A DNA stretch of 32,623 nucleotides, taken from positions 1-32,623 of the forward strand of contig NZ_LTDM01000018.1 of assembly GCF_001940565.1 (NCBI RefSeq), in the 5' to 3' direction. Each line of letters opens with the position of its first letter. The stretch's first letter is position 1. The notes beneath the pieces were generated by a model. That model ran no database searches and had not been told where the DNA came from. It worked only from the letters and a program-made list of their open reading frames with translations. The DNA is from Tissierella creatinophila DSM 6911 (lineage in GTDB: Bacteria; Bacillota; Clostridia; Tissierellales; Tissierellaceae). Positions 1-7,515 of the stretch are shown piece by piece. The position numbers were made by a program, and so were the translations under genes.

Positions 1-1
1 A

Positions 2-163
2 GTTTATCTAAGTGATAGAGTCATAGTCATGTCAACTAATAAGGGTAAAATAATGGAAGATATGAAAATAGAACTAGATAGGCCGAGGGATAGAAAATCT
101 GAAGGATATAAGTATTATAAAGAAAAATTGACTTTAATATTAACAAAGTCAAATCCAGTATAG
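2..163 (+). CDS. ABC transporter ATP-binding protein, C-terminal fragment (nitrate/sulfonate/taurine-type)
   Basis: Only the last 53 codons lie in the window; the reading frame is open from base 2 to TAG at 161-163. The peptide opens with YLSDRVIVMS and continues with a KGKI...IELDRPRD stretch. This is the usual end of SsuB/TauB/ThiZ-type ATPases: the D-loop/H-loop neighbourhood lies upstream and this part follows it. The Walker motifs are outside the window, so activity cannot be judged. The substrate is unknown. A thiamine-precursor importer is conceivable because a TPP-controlled unit lies 1.6 kb away, but that unit is on the other strand and not linked by operon structure. Confidence 0.75.
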   Translation, partial: VYLSDRVIVMSTNKGKIMEDMKIELDRPRDRKSEGYKYYKEKLTLILTKSNPV

Positions 164-207
164 GTAGAGGGTAAAATGCTTTTTACAGCATCAGATCTAT
201 AAAAAAT

Positions 208-267
208 AATAGCCCCTATGGCATGGTGGAAGTATGAAGCAATCAACCAAACATAGATAGGGCTATT
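208..267. terminator. Inverted repeat, possible terminator
   Basis: AATAGCCCCTATG (208-220) pairs with CATAGATAGGGCTATT (252-267) with a 2-base bulge and a 31-base loop. No T-run follows on the plus strand. On the minus strand the arm is followed by ATTTTTTATAG, so if it is a terminator it works better in that direction. It sits between the ABC fragment and the broken glycosyltransferase. The rest of 164-357 holds only a TATAAT at 298-303 with a weak -35, and the ribosome site GAGGGG before 358. Confidence 0.35.
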
Positions 268-357
268 CTTATGAATAGAATTATATACAAATCATGATAT
301 AATAAGATAGTAATTATATTTTGAAAATAAAACATTTAAAAAGATAGAGGGGAAAAT

Positions 358-783
358 ATGAAAATATTACATGTTTTAGCACAATTACCATCAAGGACAG
401 GCTCAGGAGTGTACTTTTCAAATATGATAGAAGGTTTTAAAAAATATAAGCATGAACAAAAAGCTATCTTTGGAACTCAAGATAAATATCAATGGAATGT
501 TTTAGAGAATAAAGATCAATATACTATAAATTTTAAAAGCGAAGAGTTACCATTTCCTATAGTTGGAATGAGTGATGTTATGCCTTATGAAAGCACAATC
601 TATTCATAAGTTAAAGAGGATCTTCCTTTATTTAAAGAAAACTTAAAGAAAGCTATATTAGCTCAAATTGAAAAAGTAAGAGAAAAGAAAGAATGTCATA
701 AAGAGATGGAATATAAAATAAAATCTTTTTCTTGGGAGGGATTGGTTGATTATATGAACAATATTATCAATTCTATAATTTAA
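358..783 (+). pseudogene. Glycosyltransferase (GT4-like) pseudogene with internal deletion
   Basis: A good ribosome site (AGAGGGG) precedes ATG 358. The first 83 codons read like the N-terminus of a GT4-type glycosyltransferase: MKILHVLAQLPS, then GSGVYFSNMI, and later PFPIVGMSDVMPYES, the acceptor-side Rossmann domain. A TAA at 607-609 stops it. The same frame reopens at once for 57 codons (610-783) and ends with FSWEGLVDYMNNIINS, typical of the C-terminal end of such enzymes. The whole donor-binding domain, about 240 residues by comparison with a usual length near 380, is missing. An in-frame deletion that created or brought in the stop explains this best. Two short independent genes are unlikely, because the second part has no start or ribosome site of its own. 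Confidence 0.75.
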
Positions 784-796
784 GTGGAGGGATAAA

Positions 797-1735
797 ATGT
801 GTACTGGTATAAAAATAAATTATAAAGATGGCTGTGTGATGGGAAGGACAATGGATTTTGAGGTCCCTGTAAATTATAATGTACTTTATTTACCAAGAAA
901 CTATAATTTTTGTAATGATTTAATGGGTGAGCCGTTGTATACAAAGTATAAGACATTAGGAGTATGTTTTGAAAATAGGAATCCACTAAAAGATGGAGTA
1001 AATGAACATGGTTTGGTGGGAATTACTAATACTTTTTCAGGCTTTAATCTCTATGATAACAAGGTAAACCCAGAAAAGACAAATATTTCTAGTTTAAATT
1101 ATTTTACTTATGCACTGGCAAAATATAAATCTGTAGAAGAGTTGATTGAAGACTTACCAAATATCCATATTTCTACTAAAGATAGTAGTGGAGAAAATGT
1201 AATATCACCAGATTTTCATTTTATGTTTGCAGATTCTACTAAAAGGTGTATTATTATAGAACCTAAAAAAAGAAAATTAGTATACTATGAAAATCCATAT
1301 AATGTAATGACCAATTCTCCATGCTTTAAGTCTCATGTTAAAAGACTAAACAAACTCCTAGATTTAGATAATCTTGATGGATTTAATTCTTCTAAAGATT
1401 TACCAGGAGGATATGATCCATTTTCTAGATTTATTAAAGCTTTTTATCTAACTAAAATGAATGTAGAGTCCAACAGTCTTAATGAGGCACTTTCTCATTT
1501 TTATAATATAATGGGAGCGGTTACTATGCCAGAGGGGTTTGTGAAAAATAGAAAGTATAATGAAACTACTTATACTAGATATATCTGTTCTTATGACACA
1601 AGGGATAAGATATTAAATGTAAGGTCTCATACGAATCCAACGGTATATAATTTAACCTTTGAAGATATAGAAGAAGAGGATAAAAGACAATCATTTTTCT
1701 TAAATAATAGCTTTACTTCAGAAAAATTAATATAA
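797..1735 (+). CDS. Choloylglycine hydrolase / penicillin acylase family (Ntn hydrolase)
   Basis: This 312-residue protein begins Met-Cys-Thr-Gly. Removal of Met1 would expose the Cys2 nucleophile that defines the family. Other expected active-site residues are visible: Arg17 and Asp20 (GRTMDFE), Asn78 (ITNTF), Asn173 (MTNSP) and an Arg in SRF (211). The length matches bile-salt hydrolases and penicillin V acylases (about 315-330). There is no signal peptide, so it is cytoplasmic. Family members cleave amide bonds of conjugated bile salts, penicillin V or N-acyl homoserine lactones. The substrate cannot be chosen from sequence, and 'linear amide C-N hydrolase' is the safe name. Ribosome site GGAGGG lies 8 bases before the ATG. 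It follows the broken glycosyltransferase by 13 bases and ends at a strong terminator. Confidence 0.9.
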   Translation: MCTGIKINYKDGCVMGRTMDFEVPVNYNVLYLPRNYNFCNDLMGEPLYTKYKTLGVCFENRNPLKDGVNEHGLVGITNTFSGFNLYDNKVNPEKTNISSLNYFTYALAKYKSVEELIEDLPNIHISTKDSSGENVISPDFHFMFADSTKRCIIIEPKKRKLVYYENPYNVMTNSPCFKSHVKRLNKLLDLDNLDGFNSSKDLPGGYDPFSRFIKAFYLTKMNVESNSLNEALSHFYNIMGAVTMPEGFVKNRKYNETTYTRYICSYDTRDKILNVRSHTNPTVYNLTFEDIEEEDKRQSFFLNNSFTSEKLI

Positions 1736-1737
1736 AC

Positions 1738-1771
1738 AATAAAGGTAAGACCATATAGTCTTACCTTTATT
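1738..1771. terminator. Bidirectional intrinsic terminator
   Basis: A 14-base perfect stem (AATAAAGGTAAGAC / GTCTTACCTTTATT) with a 6-base loop is followed by TATTTTAT on the plus strand. A-rich sequence on the other side gives T-rich RNA for the minus strand. It lies between the convergent hydrolase and tenA genes and serves both. Confidence 0.85.
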
Positions 1772-1808
1772 ATTTTATAGGCTTCTATCTAAGAGTTGTA
1801 TATACATA

Positions 1809-2471
1809 CTAAATTTTATAACTCATATCCCAAAAACCCATCTCATATTCACATGCTTTAAGAAAGATTTGTATTAGTTTTTCTTCTTCTTTTTCATCTA
1901 TGTCTTTACAGATGCTATCAACAAATTCAAAAGATTTTATACTAAAATCTTCAAAATCTTCTCCCGCATATGCATTGATCCAAGGAGCATAGTAATTATC
2001 TTGGAGATTATGATTAAAATTTTCCTGTAAAGTTTTACCTATATACTCATATGTTAAAGTACAAGCAAGAGCTGAGATAAATATCTCTTTTACATCTCCT
2101 GTTTTTGTAAAACTTAACATATAATCTAGATATTTTCTGTTTTCAGGTTTTACTTCCATATGGTCTACCTTGTATACATCTAAATCATAATCTTTAAGAT
2201 ACTGGGTATGCATATTTGTTTCATCTGCTACTACAACTCCCATACAGGTGTGTAAAAACTGAAGATTGGCGATATCATTTGTAAGTAAAAACACATGTGC
2301 ATATACTTTTCCATATTCTTTAAGATAAAGGGAGTCCTGTATAAGATAGTTTTTAAACCTTTTTCTATCTAGCTCTCCACTTCCTAAGCCTTTTATAAAG
2401 GGATGAGCTATATAATCATCATAATACTTTTTAACTCTTGAATCTTTTAAAATTTTTTCAGAGAACTTCAT
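1809..2471 (-). CDS. tenA: TenA-family thiaminase II / aminopyrimidine aminohydrolase
   Basis: This 220-residue all-helical TenA protein hydrolyses 4-amino-5-aminomethyl-2-methylpyrimidine to HMP in salvage of degraded thiamine. Family active-site residues can be placed: Asp46 and Tyr49 (IQDSLYL), the nucleophile Cys137 and Tyr141 in ALACTLTYEY, and Glu210 in YEMGFWDM near the C-terminus. The length is normal (about 220-236). It starts 11 bases after the ThiT-like gene ends and lies in the same TPP-riboswitch transcript, which supports a salvage role over a regulatory one. Ribosome site GAGGTGAC precedes the ATG. No signal peptide is present, so it is cytoplasmic. Confidence 0.93.
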   Translation of the reverse strand: MKFSEKILKDSRVKKYYDDYIAHPFIKGLGSGELDRKRFKNYLIQDSLYLKEYGKVYAHVFLLTNDIANLQFLHTCMGVVVADETNMHTQYLKDYDLDVYKVDHMEVKPENRKYLDYMLSFTKTGDVKEIFISALACTLTYEYIGKTLQENFNHNLQDNYYAPWINAYAGEDFEDFSIKSFEFVDSICKDIDEKEEEKLIQIFLKACEYEMGFWDMSYKI

Positions 2472-2482
2472 AAATAGTCACC

Positions 2483-3079
2483 TCATCTTTGCAATATTTG
2501 TTTTAAATTTTTCATCGGTAAAACATTTAATACAATAATACTTAATAAAACTTCTACTCCATATCCGAAGAAATTGTATCCTATAGAATATTTCCATACA
2601 TTCATTCCTTCAGGTGCAAATTGACTAAAGAAAATCACTCCTGATAAAACACTAAACCATGTCGACAATAATCCTGCTAATGTTGCACCTAAGATTATGG
2701 ATGTTTTTTTATTAGTTCCAAAAATCGGTGTAAATGCTATTGTCATCATTACTCCAAAATAATCTAAAGGTAATTGTAATGGAAATAAGGGGGGCTTAAG
2801 AATTGCTTGTAGCGATGCAACAATTATGGCACATAAAAGGCCTTCTGGTATTCCAAATACAATCGAAAGGATCATTATAGGAAGAACGGATAACAAACTA
2901 AACCCTCCACCTTGGGGAAATGGAACTAGCTTTATCATATATAGCAAAATAGTTATAGCAGCCATGATTGCAATCCTAGTAAGGGATTTTGAAGTAAATT
3001 TAAAATCCTTTAATTTAATAATGCTTATAGTAAATAATGCTAGAGTTAAAACTATTGCCAAAATAATTTCGATCTTCAT
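2483..3079 (-). CDS. thiT: ECF transporter S component, ThiT-like (thiamine or thiamine-precursor uptake)
   Basis: This 198-residue membrane protein has about six hydrophobic segments. It would be the substrate-binding S subunit that needs a shared EcfAA'T module, not encoded here. The second half aligns without gaps, from memory, with Lactococcus ThiT: SGVIFF, then Tyr164 and Asn169 equal the thiamine-contacting Tyr146 and Asn151. Other contact positions differ: Trp34 is Phe60, Glu84 is Asp106, His125 is Ser143 and Trp133 is Phe151. It may therefore bind thiamine differently, or prefer a pyrimidine precursor such as HMP, which would suit its partner TenA. It is controlled by the TPP riboswitch upstream. 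The ribosome site GAGGAGG follows the riboswitch terminator closely. Confidence 0.82.
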   Translation of the reverse strand: MKIEIILAIVLTLALFTISIIKLKDFKFTSKSLTRIAIMAAITILLYMIKLVPFPQGGGFSLLSVLPIMILSIVFGIPEGLLCAIIVASLQAILKPPLFPLQLPLDYFGVMMTIAFTPIFGTNKKTSIILGATLAGLLSTWFSVLSGVIFFSQFAPEGMNVWKYSIGYNFFGYGVEVLLSIIVLNVLPMKNLKQILQR

Positions 3080-3103
3080 ACTATTACCTCCTCGTATAAT
3101 ACG

Positions 3104-3138
3104 AAAAAAAGCTTGCTCCTGAGAATAGGAACAAGCTT
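3104..3138 (-). terminator. TPP-riboswitch expression-platform terminator
   Basis: Read on the minus strand: AAGCTTG-x-TCCT pairs with AGGA-x-CAAGCTT, followed by a run of seven T (3104-3110). It lies between the TPP aptamer and the ribosome site of the ThiT-like gene, where a transcription-attenuation platform is expected. The 3' arm CAAGCT (3110-3115) could instead pair with AGCTTG of the aptamer's 5' side (3241-3246). Confidence 0.88.
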
Positions 3139-3167
3139 AAAATTTATAAATTCAAATTTAGAGTTTA

Positions 3168-3250
3168 TCCCTACGCTGGCATTATCCAGATCAGGTACAA
3201 GGGTTTTAATCGCTTTAGATTTTTTCTCAGCCTGATTGCACAAGCTCCCC
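3168..3250 (-). promoter_or_regulatory. TPP (THI-box) riboswitch aptamer
   Basis: Read on the minus strand, the conserved blocks appear in order: GGGGAGC, then GGCTGAGA, ACCCTTGTACCTGATC, TGGATAATGCCAGCG, and TAGGGA. This is the thiamine pyrophosphate aptamer with its pyrimidine-sensing (CTGAGA) and pyrophosphate-sensing (ACCTGATCTGG) cores intact. It is followed by a terminator and by the ThiT-like and tenA genes, so high TPP should switch the salvage unit off. Confidence 0.97.
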
Positions 3251-3267
3251 AATATTTAATTATATCT

Positions 3268-3295
3268 ATTGTAGCATATATCCATATAGTGTCAA
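3268..3295 (-). promoter_or_regulatory. Sigma-A-type promoter of the TPP-riboswitch transcript
   Basis: Minus-strand TTGACA (3290-3295), a 16-base spacer, and TACAAT (3268-3273). It starts the leader about 10-15 bases before the aptamer. Confidence 0.8.
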
Positions 3296-3336
3296 GTCAT
3301 TTAAATTTATAAGTAAAAGATATTTCAATTTCTATC

Positions 3337-3365
3337 TTGACAAACGGTGTACCATTTCGTATAAT
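3337..3365 (+). promoter_or_regulatory. Sigma-A promoter of the gntR-ABC-selenoprotein operon
   Basis: Perfect consensus hexamers TTGACA (3337-3342) and TATAAT (3360-3365) with a 17-base spacer, 47 bases before the gntR start. Such a strong promoter usually needs repression, which fits the overlapping inverted repeats and the regulator it drives. Confidence 0.88.
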
Positions 3366-3377
3366 ACACTTAGTACA
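3347..3377. promoter_or_regulatory. Candidate GntR (YtrA-type) operator
   Basis: Two inverted repeats overlap the -10 region: GTGTA (3347-3351) with TACAC (3365-3369), and TGTAC (3348-3352) with GTACA (3373-3377). Binding here would block the promoter directly. YtrA-type regulators usually repress their own operon from such a site. The link is by position and symmetry only. Confidence 0.55.
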
Positions 3378-3412
3378 ATATACACACTAAATATATTAAA
3401 AGGAGGAAATCT

Positions 3413-3802
3413 ATGTTTAATATAAATACTACAAGTGATAAACCTATATATGAACAGATCATAGATAATATAAAGGAATTATCCTTAAAAAAGATATTAA
3501 GACCAGAAGATAAACTGCCATCTGTAAGGCAGATGGCTAGTATGCTAGTAGTTAATCCCAATACAGTTAGCAAAGCATATCAAGAGTTAGAAAGACAGAA
3601 AATCATTCATACAGTTAGAGGACGTGGAACCTTTATCAGTTCTGAAACTGATTTTCCAGTAGACAAGGATCGAATAGCAAAAGCACTAGAAACTCTTAGA
3701 GATATTTGCATAGAGCTAGGACATTTAGGATTTGATAGAGAAAAGATAATTAAAGAAATAGAGAGGATATATTGTGATATAGAAAAAGGAGGTATAAAAT
3801 GA
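3413..3802 (+). CDS. GntR-family transcriptional regulator, YtrA subfamily
   Basis: At 129 residues this has the short YtrA form: a winged helix-turn-helix at about residues 11-77 (PIYEQIIDNIK, LPSVRQMASMLVVNPNTVSKAYQELE, GRGTFI) and then only a short helical dimerisation tail instead of a ligand domain. YtrA regulators repress the ABC-transporter operons they head, often in response to cell-envelope stress or antibiotics. Ribosome site AGGAGG lies 7 bases before the ATG. Its stop overlaps the ATPase start (ATGA). It probably represses its own operon through the palindromes at 3347-3377. The inducing signal is unknown. Confidence 0.93.
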   Translation: MFNINTTSDKPIYEQIIDNIKELSLKKILRPEDKLPSVRQMASMLVVNPNTVSKAYQELERQKIIHTVRGRGTFISSETDFPVDKDRIAKALETLRDICIELGHLGFDREKIIKEIERIYCDIEKGGIK

Positions 3803-4692
3803 TAGAGGTAATAGGGGTAAGCAAAGTTTTTGGAGACTTTAGAGTCTTAGATAATATAGATATAAAGATAAAAAAAGGAGCTATCCATGGAATCATAGGA
3901 GAAAATGGAGCAGGAAAGACTACACTTTTACAAATGATGGCAGGAGTCTACGATGTTGAAGAAGGGAAAATTTTAATAGATGGCGAAAGTGTTTACGAAA
4001 ACAATAAGATAAAAAATAAGATAGGATATGTGGCAGATAGAAATCAATACTTTAAAGATTATAAAGTAAGTGAAATGATAGACTTTTATGCTGGGATTTA
4101 TGATGGATTCTCTAAGGAGGATTTTAAAGAATATAACAAGATATTTAAACTAGATATAAATAAAAAGATAAGACAACTATCTAAGGGAATGCAAATGAGA
4201 CTATCTCTTATGTTAAATCTTTCTAATAGACCAGAAGTATTGATTTTAGATGAGCCAACATCAGGTCTTGATGCGATTGTTAAAAAAGAACTATTAGACA
4301 TACTTATAGATCAAGTTTATGATAGAGATGTAACTATAGTGATAAGTTCTCATCATATAGGAGAATTAGAAAAGATCTGTGATGAAGTTACTATACTTAA
4401 TAGGGGAAGAGTTAAATTTGGATCTAATATTGATGAAATCAAGGAAAATGTTAAGAAGTTACAGGTGATATTTAAAGAGGATGTAAAGGATAGAATTAAC
4501 AAAATAGATGGTATTATAAATATTGAAAAAGTAGGCAGTGTATATTATTTAATTACTGATAACTATGGAGAAGAGTTAACAACTGATTTAAAAAATCTAG
4601 GAGCTGAGCTAATTGAAAATATAGGGCTTACTTTAGAGGAGATATTTATATATACTAACAAAAATATAGATAGGGGTGAAATAGATGAATAA
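3799..4692 (+). CDS. ABC transporter ATP-binding protein (YtrB-like)
   Basis: 297 residues: Walker A GENGAGKTT at 34-42, signature LSKGMQ at 127-132, Walker B VLILDEPTSGLD from 147, and H-loop SSHH further on. The C-terminal 80 residues form the extra domain usual in YtrB/CcmA-type exporters. It overlaps gntR by 4 bases and the permease by 8 bases, so translation is coupled. It would energise the next-encoded membrane protein. Systems of this layout (YtrA-type regulator plus ATPase plus membrane protein) are linked to export or envelope-stress protection. The substrate is not predictable. Confidence 0.93.
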   Translation: MIEVIGVSKVFGDFRVLDNIDIKIKKGAIHGIIGENGAGKTTLLQMMAGVYDVEEGKILIDGESVYENNKIKNKIGYVADRNQYFKDYKVSEMIDFYAGIYDGFSKEDFKEYNKIFKLDINKKIRQLSKGMQMRLSLMLNLSNRPEVLILDEPTSGLDAIVKKELLDILIDQVYDRDVTIVISSHHIGELEKICDEVTILNRGRVKFGSNIDEIKENVKKLQVIFKEDVKDRINKIDGIINIEKVGSVYYLITDNYGEELTTDLKNLGAELIENIGLTLEEIFIYTNKNIDRGEIDE

Positions 4693-5770
4693 ATCCATAT
4701 TAAAACATGAAATTAGATCTATGAAATGGATGATATTGCTGTCTATTTTAGCTAGTTTATTTTTAACTATAATGTTTAGCACGACTTTAGATAGCAGATA
4801 TATAAACATATTTTCTAATGGAATATATTTAAATGAAGCTTTAATTCAAAGCGTTTTAAGAGATATAAATGAGATGACTTTAGTGATATTTACAGCTCTT
4901 TCTATAATACAGATATTTATGCAGTTTAGATCAGAAAAAAGTCAAGAAACAGGAAGATTTCTAAAATCTTTACCAGTTAAAAAAGAAGAATTTTTTAAGA
5001 TTAAATTATCCACTGGATTAATTAATCTAAGTTTAGCCTTTATAGTTCTAGCAATAGGATTGATAATTGTAAGAGCTAATAATATGTTTTGGATAAAAGA
5101 TATTCATAGTATAAGTTATTCCTCAAAAGCATTTATAAAAGCTGATAGTGCTATTAGTTTATTAAAGGAACTTGGGCTTATATATTTAGTAGTTCTTAGC
5201 TTTTACACATTTTTATTTATGGTTCAATATTCATTTAGCAATGTAGTAGGAGGAATAGTTACAGGAATACTCGTATGGCTAGCACCGATATTTATTGTTA
5301 CTTCATCTATGTATACACTTGATAGACTTTCTTTTATTGGTATATATAACAGTCCTTTAGTAGTGAGTTTACTAAACTTTGGTAGATGGCTATTACCTTG
5401 GAGCTATGTTTTGGACCGTGACTACAATGTATTACCTTATGAAACAAATTCAACGCAAATTAGCATTATATCAAGCTTAGGGATTAAATATACAATAGCT
5501 TTACTTTTAATTTTAATAAATATAATAATAGCTTATAAATTTAATAAAAGTTCAAAAGTTGAAAATGAAAATAAGATAATAGTATTTAAAAGTATTAGAA
5601 AAATATTTATTTTTGGAGTTACTATTTGTAGTGGATTATTAGTTTCTACTATACTACACGATATAATTATGATACAAATTCCTACTATAATATATTCGAT
5701 ATTAATATTATTGGGTGGATTTATAGGATATTGGATAAGTCAAAAGATAACTAAAGTGGGAAATATATAG
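4685..5770 (+). CDS. ABC-2-type transporter permease
   Basis: 361 residues with an N-terminal membrane segment (about 17-35), a long soluble stretch containing FRSEKSQETGRFLKSLPVKKEEFF, then several hydrophobic segments and a C-terminal pair. The 'SLPVKKEEFF' motif followed by a membrane segment is typical of ABC-2 exporters (compare LPITR..... in relatives). It is the partner of the preceding ATPase, with which it overlaps. The stop is followed 10 bases later by the lipoprotein gene. Confidence 0.85.
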   Translation: MNKSILKHEIRSMKWMILLSILASLFLTIMFSTTLDSRYINIFSNGIYLNEALIQSVLRDINEMTLVIFTALSIIQIFMQFRSEKSQETGRFLKSLPVKKEEFFKIKLSTGLINLSLAFIVLAIGLIIVRANNMFWIKDIHSISYSSKAFIKADSAISLLKELGLIYLVVLSFYTFLFMVQYSFSNVVGGIVTGILVWLAPIFIVTSSMYTLDRLSFIGIYNSPLVVSLLNFGRWLLPWSYVLDRDYNVLPYETNSTQISIISSLGIKYTIALLLILINIIIAYKFNKSSKVENENKIIVFKSIRKIFIFGVTICSGLLVSTILHDIIMIQIPTIIYSILILLGGFIGYWISQKITKVGNI

Positions 5771-5780
5771 GAGGGATTTT

Positions 5781-6734
5781 ATGAGAAAATTGTTATATGT
5801 TTTAGGACTTTCGCTTATACTTACAGGATGCTCCTCTAGTTATACAAGTTCAGAATATAAAGATATAATTGTACCAGAAAAGGTAGACTATATACTTGAT
5901 AGTAATAATAAGGCTATGTATATAGATGATGATTTAAAAGAGGTTATCTTTGAGATAAATAATTTGAGAGAAAAATATAAAGATAGTAATGATGAAAATG
6001 AATCCAATCTTTTATATATAGATATATATGCTAATCATGATCTTACTATTAATTTTGATAATGAAAGTATTAACAATAAGGAGTATTTTAATGATGTAGT
6101 TGGAATATTGGATAAAAGCGTAGCCAAGGGATTAAAGGATTATATTGAAGAGGTAAAAGATAAAGAAATAGAAGATAATAAAATTGCTTTAAGAAAAATA
6201 GGAATGGTAGCAGTATATGCTGAAGATAGAGGAGAAAATAAAGAAAATTTTATATCTGTTAAGTTTAACTTTGCGAGTTTAAAAGATAAGTATTATAGTG
6301 ATTTACTTAATAAGGTATCAAAAGATAAATATTTTTTAAACAATATAATAATGGGTGAAAAACTAAATATGATAGATTTTGTAAACCTCAATAATTTTCA
6401 CCCAATATATGAGTATGGTTATTTTAGTATAAGATACAATATGTATTTAAAAGATAAGGATATTGAAAAGGTAAATATTCTTATGCAAGGCAAAGATGGA
6501 TTGAAGTTAGAACAAGATGATATAGATGTGTTTGCAAATCTACTTGATACTTTGGAATTAAAGGAAAAAGAGAAAGATTTGTTATTAAATGATTATAAAG
6601 AGATACTTCAAACAAAAACTAAGAATAAAAATATATCTTTAGATAATTACAAAGTATTAATAAACACTACTAAAGGAAATAACTACTCAGGTGAAGGGAG
6701 AAAATTGGTATATTTTTCAATTGAAAAGAGTTAA
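5781..6734 (+). CDS. Lipoprotein of unknown function, part of the GntR/ABC operon
   Basis: 317 residues with a clear lipoprotein signal: MRKLL, a hydrophobic core, and the lipobox LTGC with Cys17 as lipidation site. The mature part is charged (rich in Asp, Glu, Lys, Asn) with no motif I recognise. Being in the YtrA/YtrB-type operon suggests an extracytoplasmic partner of the exporter. Ribosome site AGGAGGG lies before the ATG. It ends 12 bases before the selenoprotein gene, which makes read-through transcription likely. Confidence 0.75.
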   Translation: MRKLLYVLGLSLILTGCSSSYTSSEYKDIIVPEKVDYILDSNNKAMYIDDDLKEVIFEINNLREKYKDSNDENESNLLYIDIYANHDLTINFDNESINNKEYFNDVVGILDKSVAKGLKDYIEEVKDKEIEDNKIALRKIGMVAVYAEDRGENKENFISVKFNFASLKDKYYSDLLNKVSKDKYFLNNIIMGEKLNMIDFVNLNNFHPIYEYGYFSIRYNMYLKDKDIEKVNILMQGKDGLKLEQDDIDVFANLLDTLELKEKEKDLLLNDYKEILQTKTKNKNISLDNYKVLINTTKGNNYSGEGRKLVYFSIEKS

Positions 6735-6746
6735 GGAGGGAGAATT

Positions 6747-7478
6747 GTGACAGATAATATAAATTTAAAACAAAAAATAATTGGTAAAGTTGCAGAGTTT
6801 ATGGTTCAGACAATATCTTCACCCCCTCTTATAGCAGAGATAAAGAAGTCTTTAGAGGATTCAAAGGTAGCATTTATTACTACTGCAGGGGTGCATCTTA
6901 AAAGTGACAAGCCATTTAATACTAGTGGAGACCATACCTTTAGAATTGTTCCTTTTGATGTTGATTTTAAGGACTTAACAATAACCCATGACCATTATGA
7001 TAAAAAAGAAGCTCTAAAAGATATTAACTGCGTGTTTCCATTAGAAATCTTAAGAATTTTAAAAGATGAAGGATTTATTAAAGAGCTTGCACCTCGTAAT
7101 TTTACCCTTATGGGATATGTCCCCCAAATAGAGGTATTAATAGAAGAATCTGCCCCTAAAATCGCAGATTTCTTAGTAGAAGACAATGTAGATATAGCAC
7201 TGCTTTCCCCCGGCTGATATATATGTCATCAATCTGTAGGATTGATTCAAAGAGAAATAGAATCTCGTGGTATAAGAACAGCTTCTATTATGCATCTTCC
7301 AAAGGTAGCTAAAAAAGTTAGACCTCCTAGAATGATGCATATAAGATTTCCTCTTGGAAGAACATTTGGGAAAGCATTTGAAACCAATTTACAAATGAGC
7401 ATTGTAAAAGATTTATTAAACTTTTCTATAACTGGAACACCGGAAGAATTAGTTAAGTTAAATTATAGGTGGAAATAA
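6747..7478 (+). CDS. GrdB/PrdB-family selenoprotein with in-frame UGA (selenocysteine 157)
   Basis: Starts at GTG 6747 behind AAGGAGGGAG. The frame meets TGA at 7215-7217 and goes on for 86 more codons with full family similarity, so codon 157 is read as selenocysteine: SPG-Sec-YICHQSVGLIQREIE. The resulting Sec-x-x-Cys pair is a typical redox site. The 243-residue product has the length and motifs of the glycine/sarcosine/betaine/D-proline reductase selenoprotein B family (GDHTFRIVPFD, CVFPLEILR, LMGYVPQIE, VRPPRMMHIRFPLGRTFG). True GrdB is much longer (about 436 residues); this is the short PrdB-like form. No grdA/E, prdA or thioredoxin genes lie nearby, so its partner and substrate are unknown. 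Selenocysteine insertion needs SelA/B/C/D elsewhere in the genome. Confidence 0.93.
7215..7245 (+). promoter_or_regulatory. Bacterial SECIS-like element following UGA
   Basis: After TGA (7215-7217), 11 bases separate it from a perfect 6-bp stem TCAATC (7229-7234) / GATTGA (7240-7245) with the 5-base loop TGTAG. The loop starts 17 bases after the UGA, within the spacing SelB needs. The hairpin lies inside the coding frame, as bacterial SECIS elements do. Confidence 0.75.
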
Positions 7479-7515
7479 AGTTAATTTATAATAGAACGAG
7501 TTATTTAAAAAAGTA

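Noticed and set aside
797-1735. Naming the Ntn hydrolase a bile-salt hydrolase
   Set aside because: Active-site residues are common to bile-salt hydrolases, penicillin V acylases and lactone acylases; sequence alone does not set the substrate.
2826-3122. Plus-strand ORF of 98 codons
   Set aside because: Antisense to the ThiT-like gene and its riboswitch terminator; no ribosome site or family pattern.
7242-7478. Separate small gene starting at TTG 7242
   Set aside because: It is in frame with the upstream gene, has no ribosome site, and continues the GrdB/PrdB family past the UGA; it is the C-terminal part of one selenoprotein.
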